Source: Lysobacterales bacterium
GTDB lineage: Bacteria > Pseudomonadota > Gammaproteobacteria > Xanthomonadales > Xanthomonadaceae
Reading direction: 5' to 3'
NCBI GenBank assembly: GCA_016718605.1
Contig: JADKCY010000011.1
Location: forward strand, 124,001-188,000
Length of the DNA: 64,000 nt
The notes beneath the pieces are model-generated. The model ran no database searches. It was given only the letters and a program-made list of their open reading frames with translations, and was not told the DNA's origin. The translations under genes and the position numbers were made by a program. Positions 18,289 through 30,963 of the stretch are shown in pieces. Within the stretch, counting starts at the first letter, position 1; each line of letters opens with the position of its first letter.

Positions 18289-19413
18289 ATGAAACGCGAC
18301 TACTACGAAGTGCTGGGCGTGCAACGCAACGCCAACGACGATGAGCTGAAGAAATCCTACCGACGGCTCGCCATGAAGTTCCACCCCGACCGCAATCCCA
18401 ACGATGCGCAGGCCGAGGCTAACTTCAAGGAAGCCAAGGAGGCGTACGAAGTGCTGTCCGATGCGTCCAAGCGACGCCTGTACGACCAGCACGGACACGC
18501 AGCCTTTGAAAGTGGCATGGGAGGTGGGCGCGGCGGTGCCGGGTTCGCTGATGTGGGCGACATTTTTGGCGACATTTTTGGCGACATCTTCGGTGGTGGT
18601 GCTCGCCAGCGCGGCCCGAGACGTGGCGCAGATCTGCGCTACGTCGTTGATCTGGAGCTCGAAGAAGCGGTATTCGGCATCGAAAAGGAAATCATCGTGC
18701 CGACGGTCATCGCCTGCGAACCTTGCAATGGCAGTGGATCGACCGATGGTGTCGTTGAGACCTGTTCCACCTGCGGCGGACAGGGACGCGTGCGCATGCA
18801 ACAGGGTATTTTTTCGGTGCAGCAGAGCTGTCCGCATTGCGGTGGCACCGGCAAGCGCATCAAGAATCCCTGCAAGAAATGTCAGGGTGCCGGTCGGGTC
18901 GAGTCGGAAAAGACACTGAAGGTGAAGATTCCCGCGGGCGTGGATACCGGTGATCGCATCCGCTTGAGCGGCGAGGGCGAGGCTGGTCCGAATGGCGCGG
19001 CATCGGGTGATCTTTACGTCGAAGTGCGTGTCCAATCACACGACATTTTCCAGCGTGATGGCAACGACCTTTACTGCGAAGTGCCGATCCGTTTTTCGCA
19101 AGCCGCCTTGGGCGCCGAGCTGGTGGTGCCTACGCTGGATGGTGAAGCACTCATCAAGGTGCCCGCGGAAACTCAAACCGGCAAGTTGTTCCGCCTGCGT
19201 GGTAAAGGGGTGAAATCGGTACGAAGTCACAGCACCGGCGATCTGCTGTGCCGTGTCGTGGTGGAGACGCCTGTCAAACTCACCAAACGCCAGCGCGAAT
19301 TGCTGGAGGAGTTTGAAGGAACGTTCGAAGGCGCGGATGCACATGCGCATTCGCCACGGGCGAGTTCCTGGTTCGACGGCGTCAAGCGATTTTTCGAAAA
19401 CATGACCGGTTGA
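18289..19413 (+). CDS. dnaJ: Molecular chaperone DnaJ (Hsp40)
   Basis: 374 residues. The J domain opens 'KRDYYEVLGV' with the HPD motif in 'KFHPDRNP'. The G/F linker is unusual for a perfect repeat of 'GDIF'. Four zinc-binding CXXCXGXG repeats follow: CEPCNGSG, CSTCGGQG, CPHCGGTG and CKKCQGAG. The C-terminal substrate domains complete it. I took the ATG at 18289 because it opens the J domain directly; the upstream in-frame start at 18184 lies within the dnaK hairpin region. Confidence 0.96.
   Translation: MKRDYYEVLGVQRNANDDELKKSYRRLAMKFHPDRNPNDAQAEANFKEAKEAYEVLSDASKRRLYDQHGHAAFESGMGGGRGGAGFADVGDIFGDIFGDIFGGGARQRGPRRGADLRYVVDLELEEAVFGIEKEIIVPTVIACEPCNGSGSTDGVVETCSTCGGQGRVRMQQGIFSVQQSCPHCGGTGKRIKNPCKKCQGAGRVESEKTLKVKIPAGVDTGDRIRLSGEGEAGPNGAASGDLYVEVRVQSHDIFQRDGNDLYCEVPIRFSQAALGAELVVPTLDGEALIKVPAETQTGKLFRLRGKGVKSVRSHSTGDLLCRVVVETPVKLTKRQRELLEEFEGTFEGADAHAHSPRASSWFDGVKRFFENMTG
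18557..18592 (+). repeat. Tandem 12-bp repeat in the dnaJ G/F linker
   Basis: Three direct copies of GCGACATTTTTG, the third with two changes, encode Gly-Asp-Ile-Phe three times in a row. Copy-number change here would stay in frame and only lengthen the flexible linker. Confidence 0.85.
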
Positions 19414-19474
19414 TGGGCGCGAACACCGAAGGCGCGCTGCTAGACTGCGTGCGTCTCGTGCCCGGATTCTGGTT

Positions 19475-20251
19475 GTGAACGCATCGCGCATTCGTTTGTT
19501 GATTCATGGCGCCTCCGGTCACATGGGACGCAGTCTGCTGGAAGCACTGGCCGATTATCCGCAGTTGCATCTGGTGGCGGCGGTCGCCAATACCGCGCGT
19601 GCCGATCTTGGCGCGCTGTCGGTCCTGCAACCCAGGCAATTGGCTCACGCGCCCGCGTTTGATGTCGCTGTGGACTTCAGTGCGCCGCAAGGGCTGATGG
19701 TGCTCGGTGAGTTGTGTGTCAGTCGTGGGTCAGCGTTGGTGTCTGGCACCACCGGTTTGGATGCGCTGCAGCGACAGGCATTGTCCCAGTGGAGTGAGAC
19801 GATCCCCGTCCTCTGGGCGGCCAATTTCAGTTTGGGCGTGGCCTTGTTGGCGCGCTTACTGCATCAGGCAGCGGCGGTGTTGCCAGACTGGGATTGCGAA
19901 ATCGTTGAAACCCACCATCGACGCAAAAAGGACGCGCCATCGGGAACCGCCTTGCGGCTGGGCGAGGCTGTGGCGAGTGCGCGCCAAGCCGACTTGTCGG
20001 CGCTCGCGCAACATGGTCGCAGCGGTCCGGATGTGCTGCGACGTGCTGGCGAGATCGGCTTCCATGCCCTGCGTGGTGGCACAGTGGTGGGCGATCACCG
20101 GGTGGCGTTTTTTGGCCCCAGCGAGCAGATCGAATTCAGTCACCACGCAGCCAGCCGCGACGTGTTTGCGCGTGGCGCACTGCGCGCGGCCCACTGGATT
20201 GCCCATCGGGATTCGGGTAGCTATCAGATGGACGACGTGCTTGGTCTGTGA
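19475..20251 (+). CDS. dapB: 4-hydroxy-tetrahydrodipicolinate reductase
   Basis: 258 residues. It catalyses the NAD(P)H-dependent step of lysine and peptidoglycan diaminopimelate synthesis. The Rossmann loop is 'HGASGHMGRSLLEAL' at the N-terminus, and the substrate/active-site signature is 'VETHHRRKKDAPSGTAL', with the conserved His pair and Lys. Translation starts at a GTG (19475). It follows dnaJ by 61 bp on the same strand. Confidence 0.94.
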   Translation: MNASRIRLLIHGASGHMGRSLLEALADYPQLHLVAAVANTARADLGALSVLQPRQLAHAPAFDVAVDFSAPQGLMVLGELCVSRGSALVSGTTGLDALQRQALSQWSETIPVLWAANFSLGVALLARLLHQAAAVLPDWDCEIVETHHRRKKDAPSGTALRLGEAVASARQADLSALAQHGRSGPDVLRRAGEIGFHALRGGTVVGDHRVAFFGPSEQIEFSHHAASRDVFARGALRAAHWIAHRDSGSYQMDDVLGL

Positions 20252-20407
20252 TCATGATCGCCCTGCAGACCGGCGCGGCAATCAGGCATTTCCACGGATC
20301 TGCGGGTCGATATGTCGATTACGCCATGTTGTTCGGGTGGACAGGGCGGGGCTGAAAATCTAAACTTCGCACTCGCCTGAACCCTCGCATCGCTGATCCG
20401 GACCCGC

Positions 20408-20430
20408 CATGGCAGGCCCGGGTATTTTTG
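20408..20430 (+). promoter_or_regulatory. Possible attenuator-like hairpin in the carA leader
   Basis: The 239-bp leader before carA contains an ACCCG ... CGGGT pair followed by ATTTTTG. The stem is only about 5 bp, so this is a weak call. Pyrimidine- or arginine-linked control of carAB is common, but nothing here proves it. Confidence 0.2.
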
Positions 20431-20490
20431 CGCAAGTGCGCTTTGCGATGTGGGGAATCGGAAGTCCCAGCTCATCAAAGGCGACCCTCT

Positions 20491-21621
20491 GTGAATTCAC
20501 CTGCATTGCTTGCTCTGGCCGATGGCACCGTGTTTCACGGGCTTTCCGCCGGAGCCGTTGGTACGCGCGTCGGCGAAGTGGTGTTCAACACCGCGATGAC
20601 CGGTTACCAGGAAATCCTTACCGATCCGTCTTATGCGCGCCAGATCGTCACGCTGACGTATCCGCATATCGGCAACACCGGTTGCACCGATCAGGATGAC
20701 GAATCGGCTGCCGTGCTGGCGTCGGGTCTGATCATCCGTGAACTGCCGACACCTGCCAGCAATTGGCGTTCCGAATCCGACCTGGGCGCGTGGTTGCAGG
20801 CGCGTGGCGTGGTAGCGATTGCTGAGATCGATACCCGCAAGCTGACCCGTCTGTTGCGTGATGGTGGTGCGCAGGGCGCGTGCCTGACTGCTGGCGAGGG
20901 ACTCAGCGCCGACGGTGCTTTGGCGCGGGCGCGCGCGTTTCCCGGTCTGAAGGGCATGGATCTCGCAAAAGAAGTTTGTGTGCCGCAAGCCTACGCCTTT
21001 GATCAAGGTAGTTTGGATCTGGACAACGGTCGATTTGCGATGTCGTCTGGCGAGTTTCATGTGGTCGCCTATGATTTTGGTGTCAAACGCAACATTCTGC
21101 GCATGCTGGTCGACCGCGGATGTCGGTTGACTGTGGTGCCTGCGCAAACCCCGGCGGCGGAGGTCTTGGCGCTCAATCCGGATGGTATTTTTCTTTCCAA
21201 TGGCCCGGGCGATCCCGAGCCCTGTGACTATGCCATCGACGCGATTCGCCACTTCATCGCGGCAAAGGTGCCAACCTTTGGCATCTGTCTGGGGCATCAG
21301 TTGCTCGGTCTGGCGGCCGGTGCCGCCACGCTGAAAATGAAGTTTGGCCACCATGGTGCCAATCACCCGGTGCAGGATCTGCGTACTGGTCGCGTGATGA
21401 TTTCGAGCCAGAATCACGGTTTTGCCGTGGATGAGGCGAGTTTGCCTGACCACGTCACAGCGACACACCGTTCTTTGTTCGACGGCTCACTGCAGGGTAT
21501 TGCTTTGACCAATGCGCCGGCCTTCAGTTTTCAGGGACACCCAGAAGCAGCGCCTGGACCACATGATGTGTCGCCGTTGTTTGATGATTTCTTTGCATTG
21601 ATTCGTGCCCACCGATCCTGA
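20491..21621 (+). CDS. carA: Carbamoyl-phosphate synthase, small (glutaminase) subunit
   Basis: 376 residues. It supplies ammonia from glutamine for carbamoyl phosphate used in pyrimidine and arginine synthesis. The class I amidotransferase nucleophile is C266 in 'FGICLGHQLLGLA', and the His/Glu part of the triad lies in 'QGHPEAAPGPHD'. A GTG at 20491 is the likely start ('VNSPALLALADGTVFHG'). The extension to 20428 is poor sequence. Partner of carB, from which it is split by one unrelated gene. Confidence 0.95.
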   Translation: MNSPALLALADGTVFHGLSAGAVGTRVGEVVFNTAMTGYQEILTDPSYARQIVTLTYPHIGNTGCTDQDDESAAVLASGLIIRELPTPASNWRSESDLGAWLQARGVVAIAEIDTRKLTRLLRDGGAQGACLTAGEGLSADGALARARAFPGLKGMDLAKEVCVPQAYAFDQGSLDLDNGRFAMSSGEFHVVAYDFGVKRNILRMLVDRGCRLTVVPAQTPAAEVLALNPDGIFLSNGPGDPEPCDYAIDAIRHFIAAKVPTFGICLGHQLLGLAAGAATLKMKFGHHGANHPVQDLRTGRVMISSQNHGFAVDEASLPDHVTATHRSLFDGSLQGIALTNAPAFSFQGHPEAAPGPHDVSPLFDDFFALIRAHRS

Positions 21622-21634
21622 TCAGGAGGTTGTT

Positions 21635-23048
21635 ATGGCTCGCCCAACTCGCTCGCGCGGTGCTTCCGGGATGACCGTCAGTGGACTGTTTGTTCGTCTC
21701 CTGCTTTGGCTCGGACTGCCCTTGGCTTTGCTCTACGGCTTGCTGTGGTGGCGAATCAGCGCGGGTATCGACAAGGAACTGAAACAGGTCGCTGGTCTGG
21801 TTGAGGTGGCGCGCGACTCGACCTACTTCACCTTTTCCGGCGACGTCGGTATCACTGGTGTGCGCATGCGTCCCGTGCTGGGGGGCGAGGTCGTGGTTCG
21901 TGCACGGCGCATGGAAGTTCACACCCCGGGTTTGTGGTGGCTGATCCGTGCAAGCCTGTTCGGTTTCCCGAACGAGTTGCCAAACCGGATTGGTTTCAGT
22001 GTGACCAATCTGGAAATTGAAGGCCTGCCGACCGGTCCGCAAGAAGGTCTGATCGGCGCCTATACCGGCCTTCCGATGGAGGCGGCTGGCTGCAAGGCGG
22101 ACGCATGGGATCGCACGGATCTGCAGATGATGGGTCTGCAAGTGGGCGACTCCGTGCTGACCGTGCAAGCGGAGCAAAGCAGTCCTGGCGTATTCGCCTA
22201 TCTGATGAATCTCAAAACACCGGGTGTGGGTGGCCTGGAAGCTCGGGTCGGATTGCGTGTGCCCGGCGAGGCGGTCGTTCGCCCAGAAGCATTGCTTGCA
22301 ACAACTTTGGGTGACGCTTCGGTCACATTCCGCGACGAGGGCTTCCTTGCGGCGCGCAATCAATTCTGTGCCGAGCAGCTTGGCGTGACATCCGACGTAT
22401 TCGTGCAGAAGCATCTGGATGGCGTGCAATCCCTGCTGCTGTCTCTGGGTTTGGTCGCAGAAGATGATCTGCTGCACGCGTGGGGACAATTTACGCGTGA
22501 GGGTGGCGAATTCCGTATCGAAACCCGTCCAAGCGCGTCCTTGGGCTTTCAACAAATCAGTCTGTTGAGCGGCGAGAGCCTGATGTCGGCGCTCAGTCCG
22601 TATGTGCGTGTCAGCGGGATCGATCCGGTCCGCTTGTCCCTGCGTCGCGTAAGTGCGGCTTCGTTGACCGAGCAGAAGCGCTCGCGTGAAATTGCGCGTG
22701 CGCGCGAAGAGGATGGTTTGACGGTCGCCGAGGACCTGGTTGACAAGATGATTGCCCCGGTTCCCACACCCGAAGAAAAAGCGGCGCTGGACATCGCACC
22801 CGATGCGCAGGGGCGTGTTCCGTTTGATGCGCTTCCGGCGTATGAGGGGCGGTCTGTGGTCGTTGAAACTACCTGGAACACGCAACGTCGCGGCGTACTC
22901 AAAGATGCGACGCGCGCGCGCCTCGTGCTTGCCCTGATTGCCTCGCAAGGCGGTTTTGATTTGAGCATGCCGCGAGAAACTGTCCGCGAAGTGCGCATTC
23001 TGGACGTCGCCAGCCCTCCTATTTCCGATCCTTCTGCCGATATCTCCA

Positions 23049-23065
<17 letters not shown>
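21635..23065 (+). CDS. Membrane-anchored protein of unknown function inserted between carA and carB
   Basis: 476 residues. The start ATG at 21635 has an excellent ribosome site (AGGAGG, 6 nt upstream). One N-terminal membrane segment (about residues 17-36, L/W-rich) is followed by a large, probably periplasmic part with alternating beta-type sequence. A C-terminal module of about 55 residues ('YEGRSVVVETTWNTQRRG') looks like a separate small beta domain. Part of it is reminiscent of AsmA-like envelope proteins, but I cannot assign it. Its 3' end overlaps carB by 17 bp, so it is embedded in the operon and likely co-translated. Function unknown. Confidence 0.75.
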
Positions 23066-26291
<3,226 letters not shown>

Positions 26292-26303
26292 GGAGTCGAA
26301 ACG

Positions 26304-26780
26304 ATGAGAGCGCCATTGACGCTGAAAGGATCGCAGCGCCTGCGCGAAGAGCTGGAGCACCTGAAGTCGGTCAAGCGACCGGCGGTGATCCTGGCCATTG
26401 CCGAAGCGCGTGCCCACGGAGACCTCAAAGAAAACGCTGAATATCACGCGGCGCGTGAACAGCAGGGCTTTATCGAGGGCCGCATCAAAGAGCTGGAAAG
26501 TGCGCTCTCGCATGCGCATGTGATCGATACCGCCAAACTCAATCCGGGCGACAAGATCGTGTTTGGTGCCATCGTCGAGTTGTCGGATGTCGACTCGGGC
26601 GACGAAGTGACCTATCAGATCGTTGGCGATCTGGAGTCGGACATCAAGGCGGGCCTGATTTCGGTGTCTGCACCCATTGCGCGCGCCCTGATCGGCAAGC
26701 GCGAGGGCGATGCCATCACCATCACTGCACCGGGCGGCGAACGCAGCTACGAGATCGTTGCGGTGCGTTACGACGCATGA
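26304..26780 (+). CDS. greA: Transcription elongation factor GreA
   Basis: 158 residues. The N-terminal coiled coil, with acidic tip residues in 'HGDLKENAEYHAAREQQ', enters the RNA polymerase secondary channel and stimulates transcript cleavage. A C-terminal FKBP-like domain follows ('GDAITITAPGGERSYEI'). A strong AAGGAG site precedes the ATG. The stop overlaps the next start by 4 bp (ATGA). Confidence 0.95.
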   Translation: MRAPLTLKGSQRLREELEHLKSVKRPAVILAIAEARAHGDLKENAEYHAAREQQGFIEGRIKELESALSHAHVIDTAKLNPGDKIVFGAIVELSDVDSGDEVTYQIVGDLESDIKAGLISVSAPIARALIGKREGDAITITAPGGERSYEIVAVRYDA

Positions 26781-27724
26781 GCGGTGCCGGCTGCATTCTG
26801 CTGCTGCCAGCACGCAAGCGTTTGCGCGGTGAATTGGCCGTTGCGCCTTGCCTGCAGCAGATCATTGCCAAAGGCGAAGTGATCGATGCCACCGAATCCG
26901 GCGAGTTGGGGCAATTGACCCGCATCTTTGATATCGCGCCGCTTGGCTTACCCGCCGCTGCACTTTCGCGGCATTTCGATGCTGGGGATGCCGGATCGCA
27001 CGTGTGGTTGCGTGCCGATCCCGCCTTCGTGCAGCCCGAAATGAATGGGGTGCGCTTGATGGCGGTGGGCGAGCTTGGCTTGCGCGCAGATGAGTCGCGC
27101 GCCCTCGTCGAAGCACTGCAGCCACTATTCGGCGATGCCGGTATGCCGCTGACGGCGACCACGACACAACGCTGGTACCTGCAATTGCAAACCGGTCTTC
27201 GCATGCCGCGTTTTGCCGCGCCGGAAGAAGCCATTGGTACTGACCTTGGCGAGCATCTTCCGCAAGGCGAAGACGGCAAGCGTTGGCGCGCGCTGCTCAA
27301 CGAGGCGCAAGTCGTTTTGCACAACCATCCGCTCAATCAGGCGCGCGTCAAGGCCGGAAAGGTGCCTGCCAACAGCCTCTGGTTCTGGGGTGCGGGCAGC
27401 TTGCCGGATGAAGTGATTTCCGGTGTGTCGACCTTGTATTCGCACGAGCCGCACGCCTGCGCGCTGGCCCAGTTGTCGGGTATCGACGTCAAGCTGATCG
27501 ATAGTGATGTGTTGCCAGGTGACCTCGATGATTGCGCACTCGATCTGCGCGGTGCGCGTGATCTGGCGGCGCTCGAAACGTCGGTGTTTGCGCCGCTGTT
27601 GGCACGCGTCAAGCAAGGCAAGCTGCACGCCTTGACGGTTGACTTTGCCGACAGCCACGCCTGGGTTTATCGCCGCCGTCACGCCTTGCGATTCTGGCGG
27701 CGGTCGCCGCGCGACTGGGCGTGA
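26777..27724 (+). CDS. RpfE-like / phosphoglycerate-mutase-related protein (COG4255-type)
   Basis: 315 residues between greA and recJ, the position I recall for rpfE in Xanthomonas, so RpfE is the best guess. The central 'LWFWGAGSLPDE' resembles a motif seen in cofactor-independent phosphoglycerate-mutase relatives, which is how such proteins are often labelled. The metal-binding residues of a true iPGM are not evident, so enzyme activity is doubtful. It overlaps greA (ATGA) and recJ (GTGA) by 4 bp each, so it is tightly coupled. Real function uncertain. Confidence 0.6.
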   Translation: MSGAGCILLLPARKRLRGELAVAPCLQQIIAKGEVIDATESGELGQLTRIFDIAPLGLPAAALSRHFDAGDAGSHVWLRADPAFVQPEMNGVRLMAVGELGLRADESRALVEALQPLFGDAGMPLTATTTQRWYLQLQTGLRMPRFAAPEEAIGTDLGEHLPQGEDGKRWRALLNEAQVVLHNHPLNQARVKAGKVPANSLWFWGAGSLPDEVISGVSTLYSHEPHACALAQLSGIDVKLIDSDVLPGDLDDCALDLRGARDLAALETSVFAPLLARVKQGKLHALTVDFADSHAWVYRRRHALRFWRRSPRDWA

Positions 27725-29430
27725 GTCCACGCATTCAGCGGCGCAGCCTCGCCGACGCGCCGATTCTGCACGACACCAACATCGCCGCGGTATTGCGGCG
27801 TGTCTACGCTGGGCGAGGCGTGCAGAGCGCAAGTGAGGTCGACCTGCGCCTCGCTCACTTGCTGCCGCCCACACTTGGCGATTTGGATCGTGCCTGCGAA
27901 CACCTGCTGCGCTGGCGCGAGGCGCAAGCCCATATCACCGTGGTCGGCGACTTCGACGCCGATGGCGCCACCGGCACCGCGGTCGCCGTGCGTGGCCTGC
28001 GTCTGCTCGGGTTTCAACGGGTCGACTACCGCGTGCCGAATCGTTTTCTGCATGGCTACGGTCTATCGCCAGCCGTGGTTGACGCGCTTGATCCCGCGCC
28101 CAATGTCATCCTCACGGTCGACAACGGCGTCGCCGCGCTCGCCGGTGTGACCGCAGCCAAGTCGCGCGGCATCGAGGTGCTGATTACCGATCACCATCTG
28201 CCTGCCGAGACGCTTCCCGAGGCGGTCGCCATCGTCAACCCGAACCTGCACGGCGACGCCTTTCCCAGCAAAGCGCTGGCCGGTGTCGGCGTGGTGTTCT
28301 ACCTGCTGATTGCCCTGCGTGCGCGCCTGCGCGAGCTCGGTTCGCCGCAGGGTCAGGTGGATCTGTCCACGCTGCTTGATCTGGTCGCCATCGGCACCGT
28401 CGCCGACCTTGTGGCGCTGGACGCCAACAATCGTCGTCTTGTGCGTGCAGGGCTGCAGCGCATCCGTGAGGAGCGCGCGCATGCTGGTGTCCTCGCGCTG
28501 TTCCGCGCTGCAGGACGCGATCCGCGCCGCGCCACTGCCGCCGATCTTGGCTTTGCCATCGGTCCGCGCATCAATGCCGCCGGCCGACTGGAAGACATGG
28601 CACTTGGCATCGAGTGCTTGCTCTGCGATGACGCGCTACGCGCCGACGCGTTTGCGCAACGGCTCAACAACATCAACCACGAGCGCCGCGACCTGCAGCA
28701 GGCCATGGTCGATCAGGCCGAAGCCTTGCTCGAAGCCCGTTTGCCCAGCTTCGACGCCGCCCATGTGCCAGCAGGACTGGTGCTGCACGATGCCGACTGG
28801 CATAGCGGCGTGATCGGACTCGTCGCCTCCAAACTCAAGGAACGCCTGCATCGCCCGATCATCGCCTGTGCGCCTGCCGAAGACGGCAGCGGCGAATGGA
28901 AAGGCTCGGGCCGTTCCATTCCAGGCTTTCATCTGCGCGATTGTCTGGTCGCCCTCGACACCCGCCATCCCGGCCTGCTGAAACGCTACGGCGGCCACGC
29001 CATGGCGGCGGGCCTCAGTATTGACGGCGAACGCCTGCCGGAACTGGTGAACGCCTTCGAGCAGATCGCCAGCGAATGGCTCAGCCCCGAACTGCTGCAA
29101 GCCACCATCTGGACCGACGGCCCGCTGCGCGCCGATGAAATCAGCCTCAGCCAAGCCGAAGCCCTGCGCGCAGGCGGCCCTTGGGGACAAGCCTTTCCCG
29201 AACCCCTGTTCGACAACGAATTCGAACTGGAACGCTGGTCCGTCATGGCCGAACGCCACCTGCGCCTGAACCTGCGCCTGCTACCCGAGCGCCACCCCGT
29301 CGAAGCCATCTTCTTCAATGCCTACCGAGGCGAAGCCCCACAAAAAGCATTTCGTGCCGCCTACCAACTCGAGATCGACGAATGGCGCGGCGAACCCCGA
29401 CTGCGATTGATGCTGCGGCATTGGGAGTAG
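27721..29430 (+). CDS. recJ: Single-stranded-DNA-specific exonuclease RecJ
   Basis: 569 residues. It degrades ssDNA 5'-3' in recombination and mismatch repair. DHH-family motifs are present: 'VVGDFDADGATGTAVAV', 'ILTVDNGVAA' and 'LITDHHLP'. The DHHA1 region is 'GRSIPGFHLRDCL' with 'YGGHAMAAGLSI', and a C-terminal OB-fold follows. GTG start at 27721, overlapping the preceding stop. It is the last gene of the carA-recJ run. Confidence 0.94.
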   Translation: MSPRIQRRSLADAPILHDTNIAAVLRRVYAGRGVQSASEVDLRLAHLLPPTLGDLDRACEHLLRWREAQAHITVVGDFDADGATGTAVAVRGLRLLGFQRVDYRVPNRFLHGYGLSPAVVDALDPAPNVILTVDNGVAALAGVTAAKSRGIEVLITDHHLPAETLPEAVAIVNPNLHGDAFPSKALAGVGVVFYLLIALRARLRELGSPQGQVDLSTLLDLVAIGTVADLVALDANNRRLVRAGLQRIREERAHAGVLALFRAAGRDPRRATAADLGFAIGPRINAAGRLEDMALGIECLLCDDALRADAFAQRLNNINHERRDLQQAMVDQAEALLEARLPSFDAAHVPAGLVLHDADWHSGVIGLVASKLKERLHRPIIACAPAEDGSGEWKGSGRSIPGFHLRDCLVALDTRHPGLLKRYGGHAMAAGLSIDGERLPELVNAFEQIASEWLSPELLQATIWTDGPLRADEISLSQAEALRAGGPWGQAFPEPLFDNEFELERWSVMAERHLRLNLRLLPERHPVEAIFFNAYRGEAPQKAFRAAYQLEIDEWRGEPRLRLMLRHWE

Positions 29431-29635
29431 GGCGCGCTTGGCGTGTTCTTCGCAGGCGACCTTGGTTGCGCTCGAATTTTTTCGAATTCTCCGATCACTG
29501 ACCGCGCCGGCTCAGCCTGTGGGTCGGCGAGCCGAGATCGGCACCAGAGCGTGCCCCAACTGCTTTGCCAACGTCATCGACGCCATGAACGGCAAGACAT
29601 GCTTGGCAAGAGCCACCCCAACACACACAATCGCC

Positions 29636-30217
29636 ATGACCGCTTTGGAAACAAGTGATGCGGAAATCCTTCCCATCGTCACGCACAGCCACTTGGCCGA
29701 ACTACCGAGTGCCGCATCTGGTGCGCGGTGGGTATGGTCCTTTCATTCGTTAGCTTGCATGAGCATCGCTTTCGCGCTCGTTGTACTTGGATTAGCTATT
29801 GGCTTCGACTACTTCCTCCGTCATCGCGTAGTCGTTCAGTTCGGCTTGCTCACAGCAGATCCAGAGCGAGGTGACATTGTGCATGCCTCTGTCCGCCGCA
29901 TACCGTTCCGGCCAGATGACTCCGGATTTCGGTTCGGGCTACGCTTCTTCATGCGCAGCGGCCGTGCTTTTCGCGCCAGGATTGTCCATGTCCTTCCCCG
30001 GCGACCGTCGAAGCTCGAGGGTAACCACATGTCAGGCGTCGAGTTGCCCGATGGTCGCTTCGAGGTTGAAACGGAGGAGCAGGTGCATTCTGGTGGCGGC
30101 GTTCGTAGTTTCCGTTTCTCGCAGGGCGACCCACTTGGCCTCTATGAGCTACATCTGTACATCAATGGCAAACTGCGCAAAGTGGTGCACTACGAGGTTG
30201 TCGCACATGCAAGCTAA
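29636..30217 (+). CDS. Hypothetical membrane-anchored protein
   Basis: 193 residues from the ATG at 29636. One membrane segment ('ACMSIAFALVVLGLAIGF', about residues 42-60) follows a 40-residue cytoplasmic lead; the remainder is a charged beta-rich domain ending 'LRKVVHYEVVAHAS'. I do not recognise the family. An in-frame start at 29585 or 29438 is possible but would add unlikely sequence. Neighbours are equally obscure. Confidence 0.5.
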   Translation: MTALETSDAEILPIVTHSHLAELPSAASGARWVWSFHSLACMSIAFALVVLGLAIGFDYFLRHRVVVQFGLLTADPERGDIVHASVRRIPFRPDDSGFRFGLRFFMRSGRAFRARIVHVLPRRPSKLEGNHMSGVELPDGRFEVETEEQVHSGGGVRSFRFSQGDPLGLYELHLYINGKLRKVVHYEVVAHAS

Positions 30218-30223
30218 CTCTGC

Positions 30224-30451
30224 GTGAATGGACTCCCCCGTCAAGTGACGACGCTATTGCTCTCTCTCTTTCTGCTGACCTTTTCTCCCCGCGCCGGAGC
30301 AATCGACTGGATTCGTGTGTTCGGCTTTGTCGGTCTCAGTGGCTCTAGCTGCGCGGTTCTTGCTCCGCAATCTACCTCGCAGCTTCCTGTGCGGGCGGCC
30401 ACCGTTGGTGCGTGCGGCCTTGGGTGGCTCAGTCTGTGCGAGGCACGCTGA
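30224..30451 (+). CDS. Small possible secreted protein
   Basis: 75 residues from a GTG 6 bp after the preceding stop. It begins with a signal-like stretch ('TTLLLSLFLLTFSPRAGA') and then a short G/S/C-containing tail. No family recognised. It may be a true small exported protein or chance coding in a degenerate region. Confidence 0.3.
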   Translation: MNGLPRQVTTLLLSLFLLTFSPRAGAIDWIRVFGFVGLSGSSCAVLAPQSTSQLPVRAATVGACGLGWLSLCEAR

Positions 30452-30616
30452 TGTGGTTGGGATCAAATGCCTGCCTTCTCGATCATCCGCCCGAGTCTTC
30501 GGCTGCCTCCGCCGACGTGTTCGCTACCCGCAGGGAAATTTGAAACGACATCGTGTCCGAAACCGCGATGGGCGGATTGGCGGACAGGGCTTCGTGCGAG
30601 CTCTGCACTGCGGTCT

Positions 30617-30832
30617 CGTCGACTTCGCCTTGGTAGGCCAGTTCAACCGCCACTGGCCTACAAGGTCGGCATGAATACGTTACTGGCCGCCCGCGAGCGC
30701 GCGCACGCAGCGCTTGGTGCGCGCTTTGATCTCAAGGCCTTTCACAACCTGATCCTGCAATCAGGCTCGATGCCAATGACGCTGCTGAATACACGCGTGG
30801 ATCAATGGATCGCTAAGCAGCAAGGCACGTGA
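30617..30832 (+). pseudogene. Decayed 3' end of a DUF885-family gene
   Basis: From 30653 the reading frame gives 'LAYKVGMNTLLAARERA', then 'ALGARFDLKAFHNLIL' and 'VDQWIAKQ'. I recognise this as the C-terminal end of DUF885 proteins (usually about 600 residues). Just upstream, 'GTCGAC ... GGCCAG' fits the preceding part in a shifted frame. The rest of the gene is missing. It is a relic, not a functional gene. Confidence 0.65.
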
Positions 30833-30963
30833 GACCGTCGCTGATGCACTCGTACCGTCCTCATTTGGCGGTGCGGGTGGTGCGTCGATACGTGGATATG
30901 GCGGCAGTTGCGATGTCGCGTTTTCGTAGCAGATCGATGGGGGCGTCGCGACAGGAGTTGAAT

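Noticed and set aside
30829..30963. Upstream extension of the membrane protein at 30964
   Set aside because: The extra 45 codons are Arg-rich and have no ribosome site, while 30964 has AGGAG.
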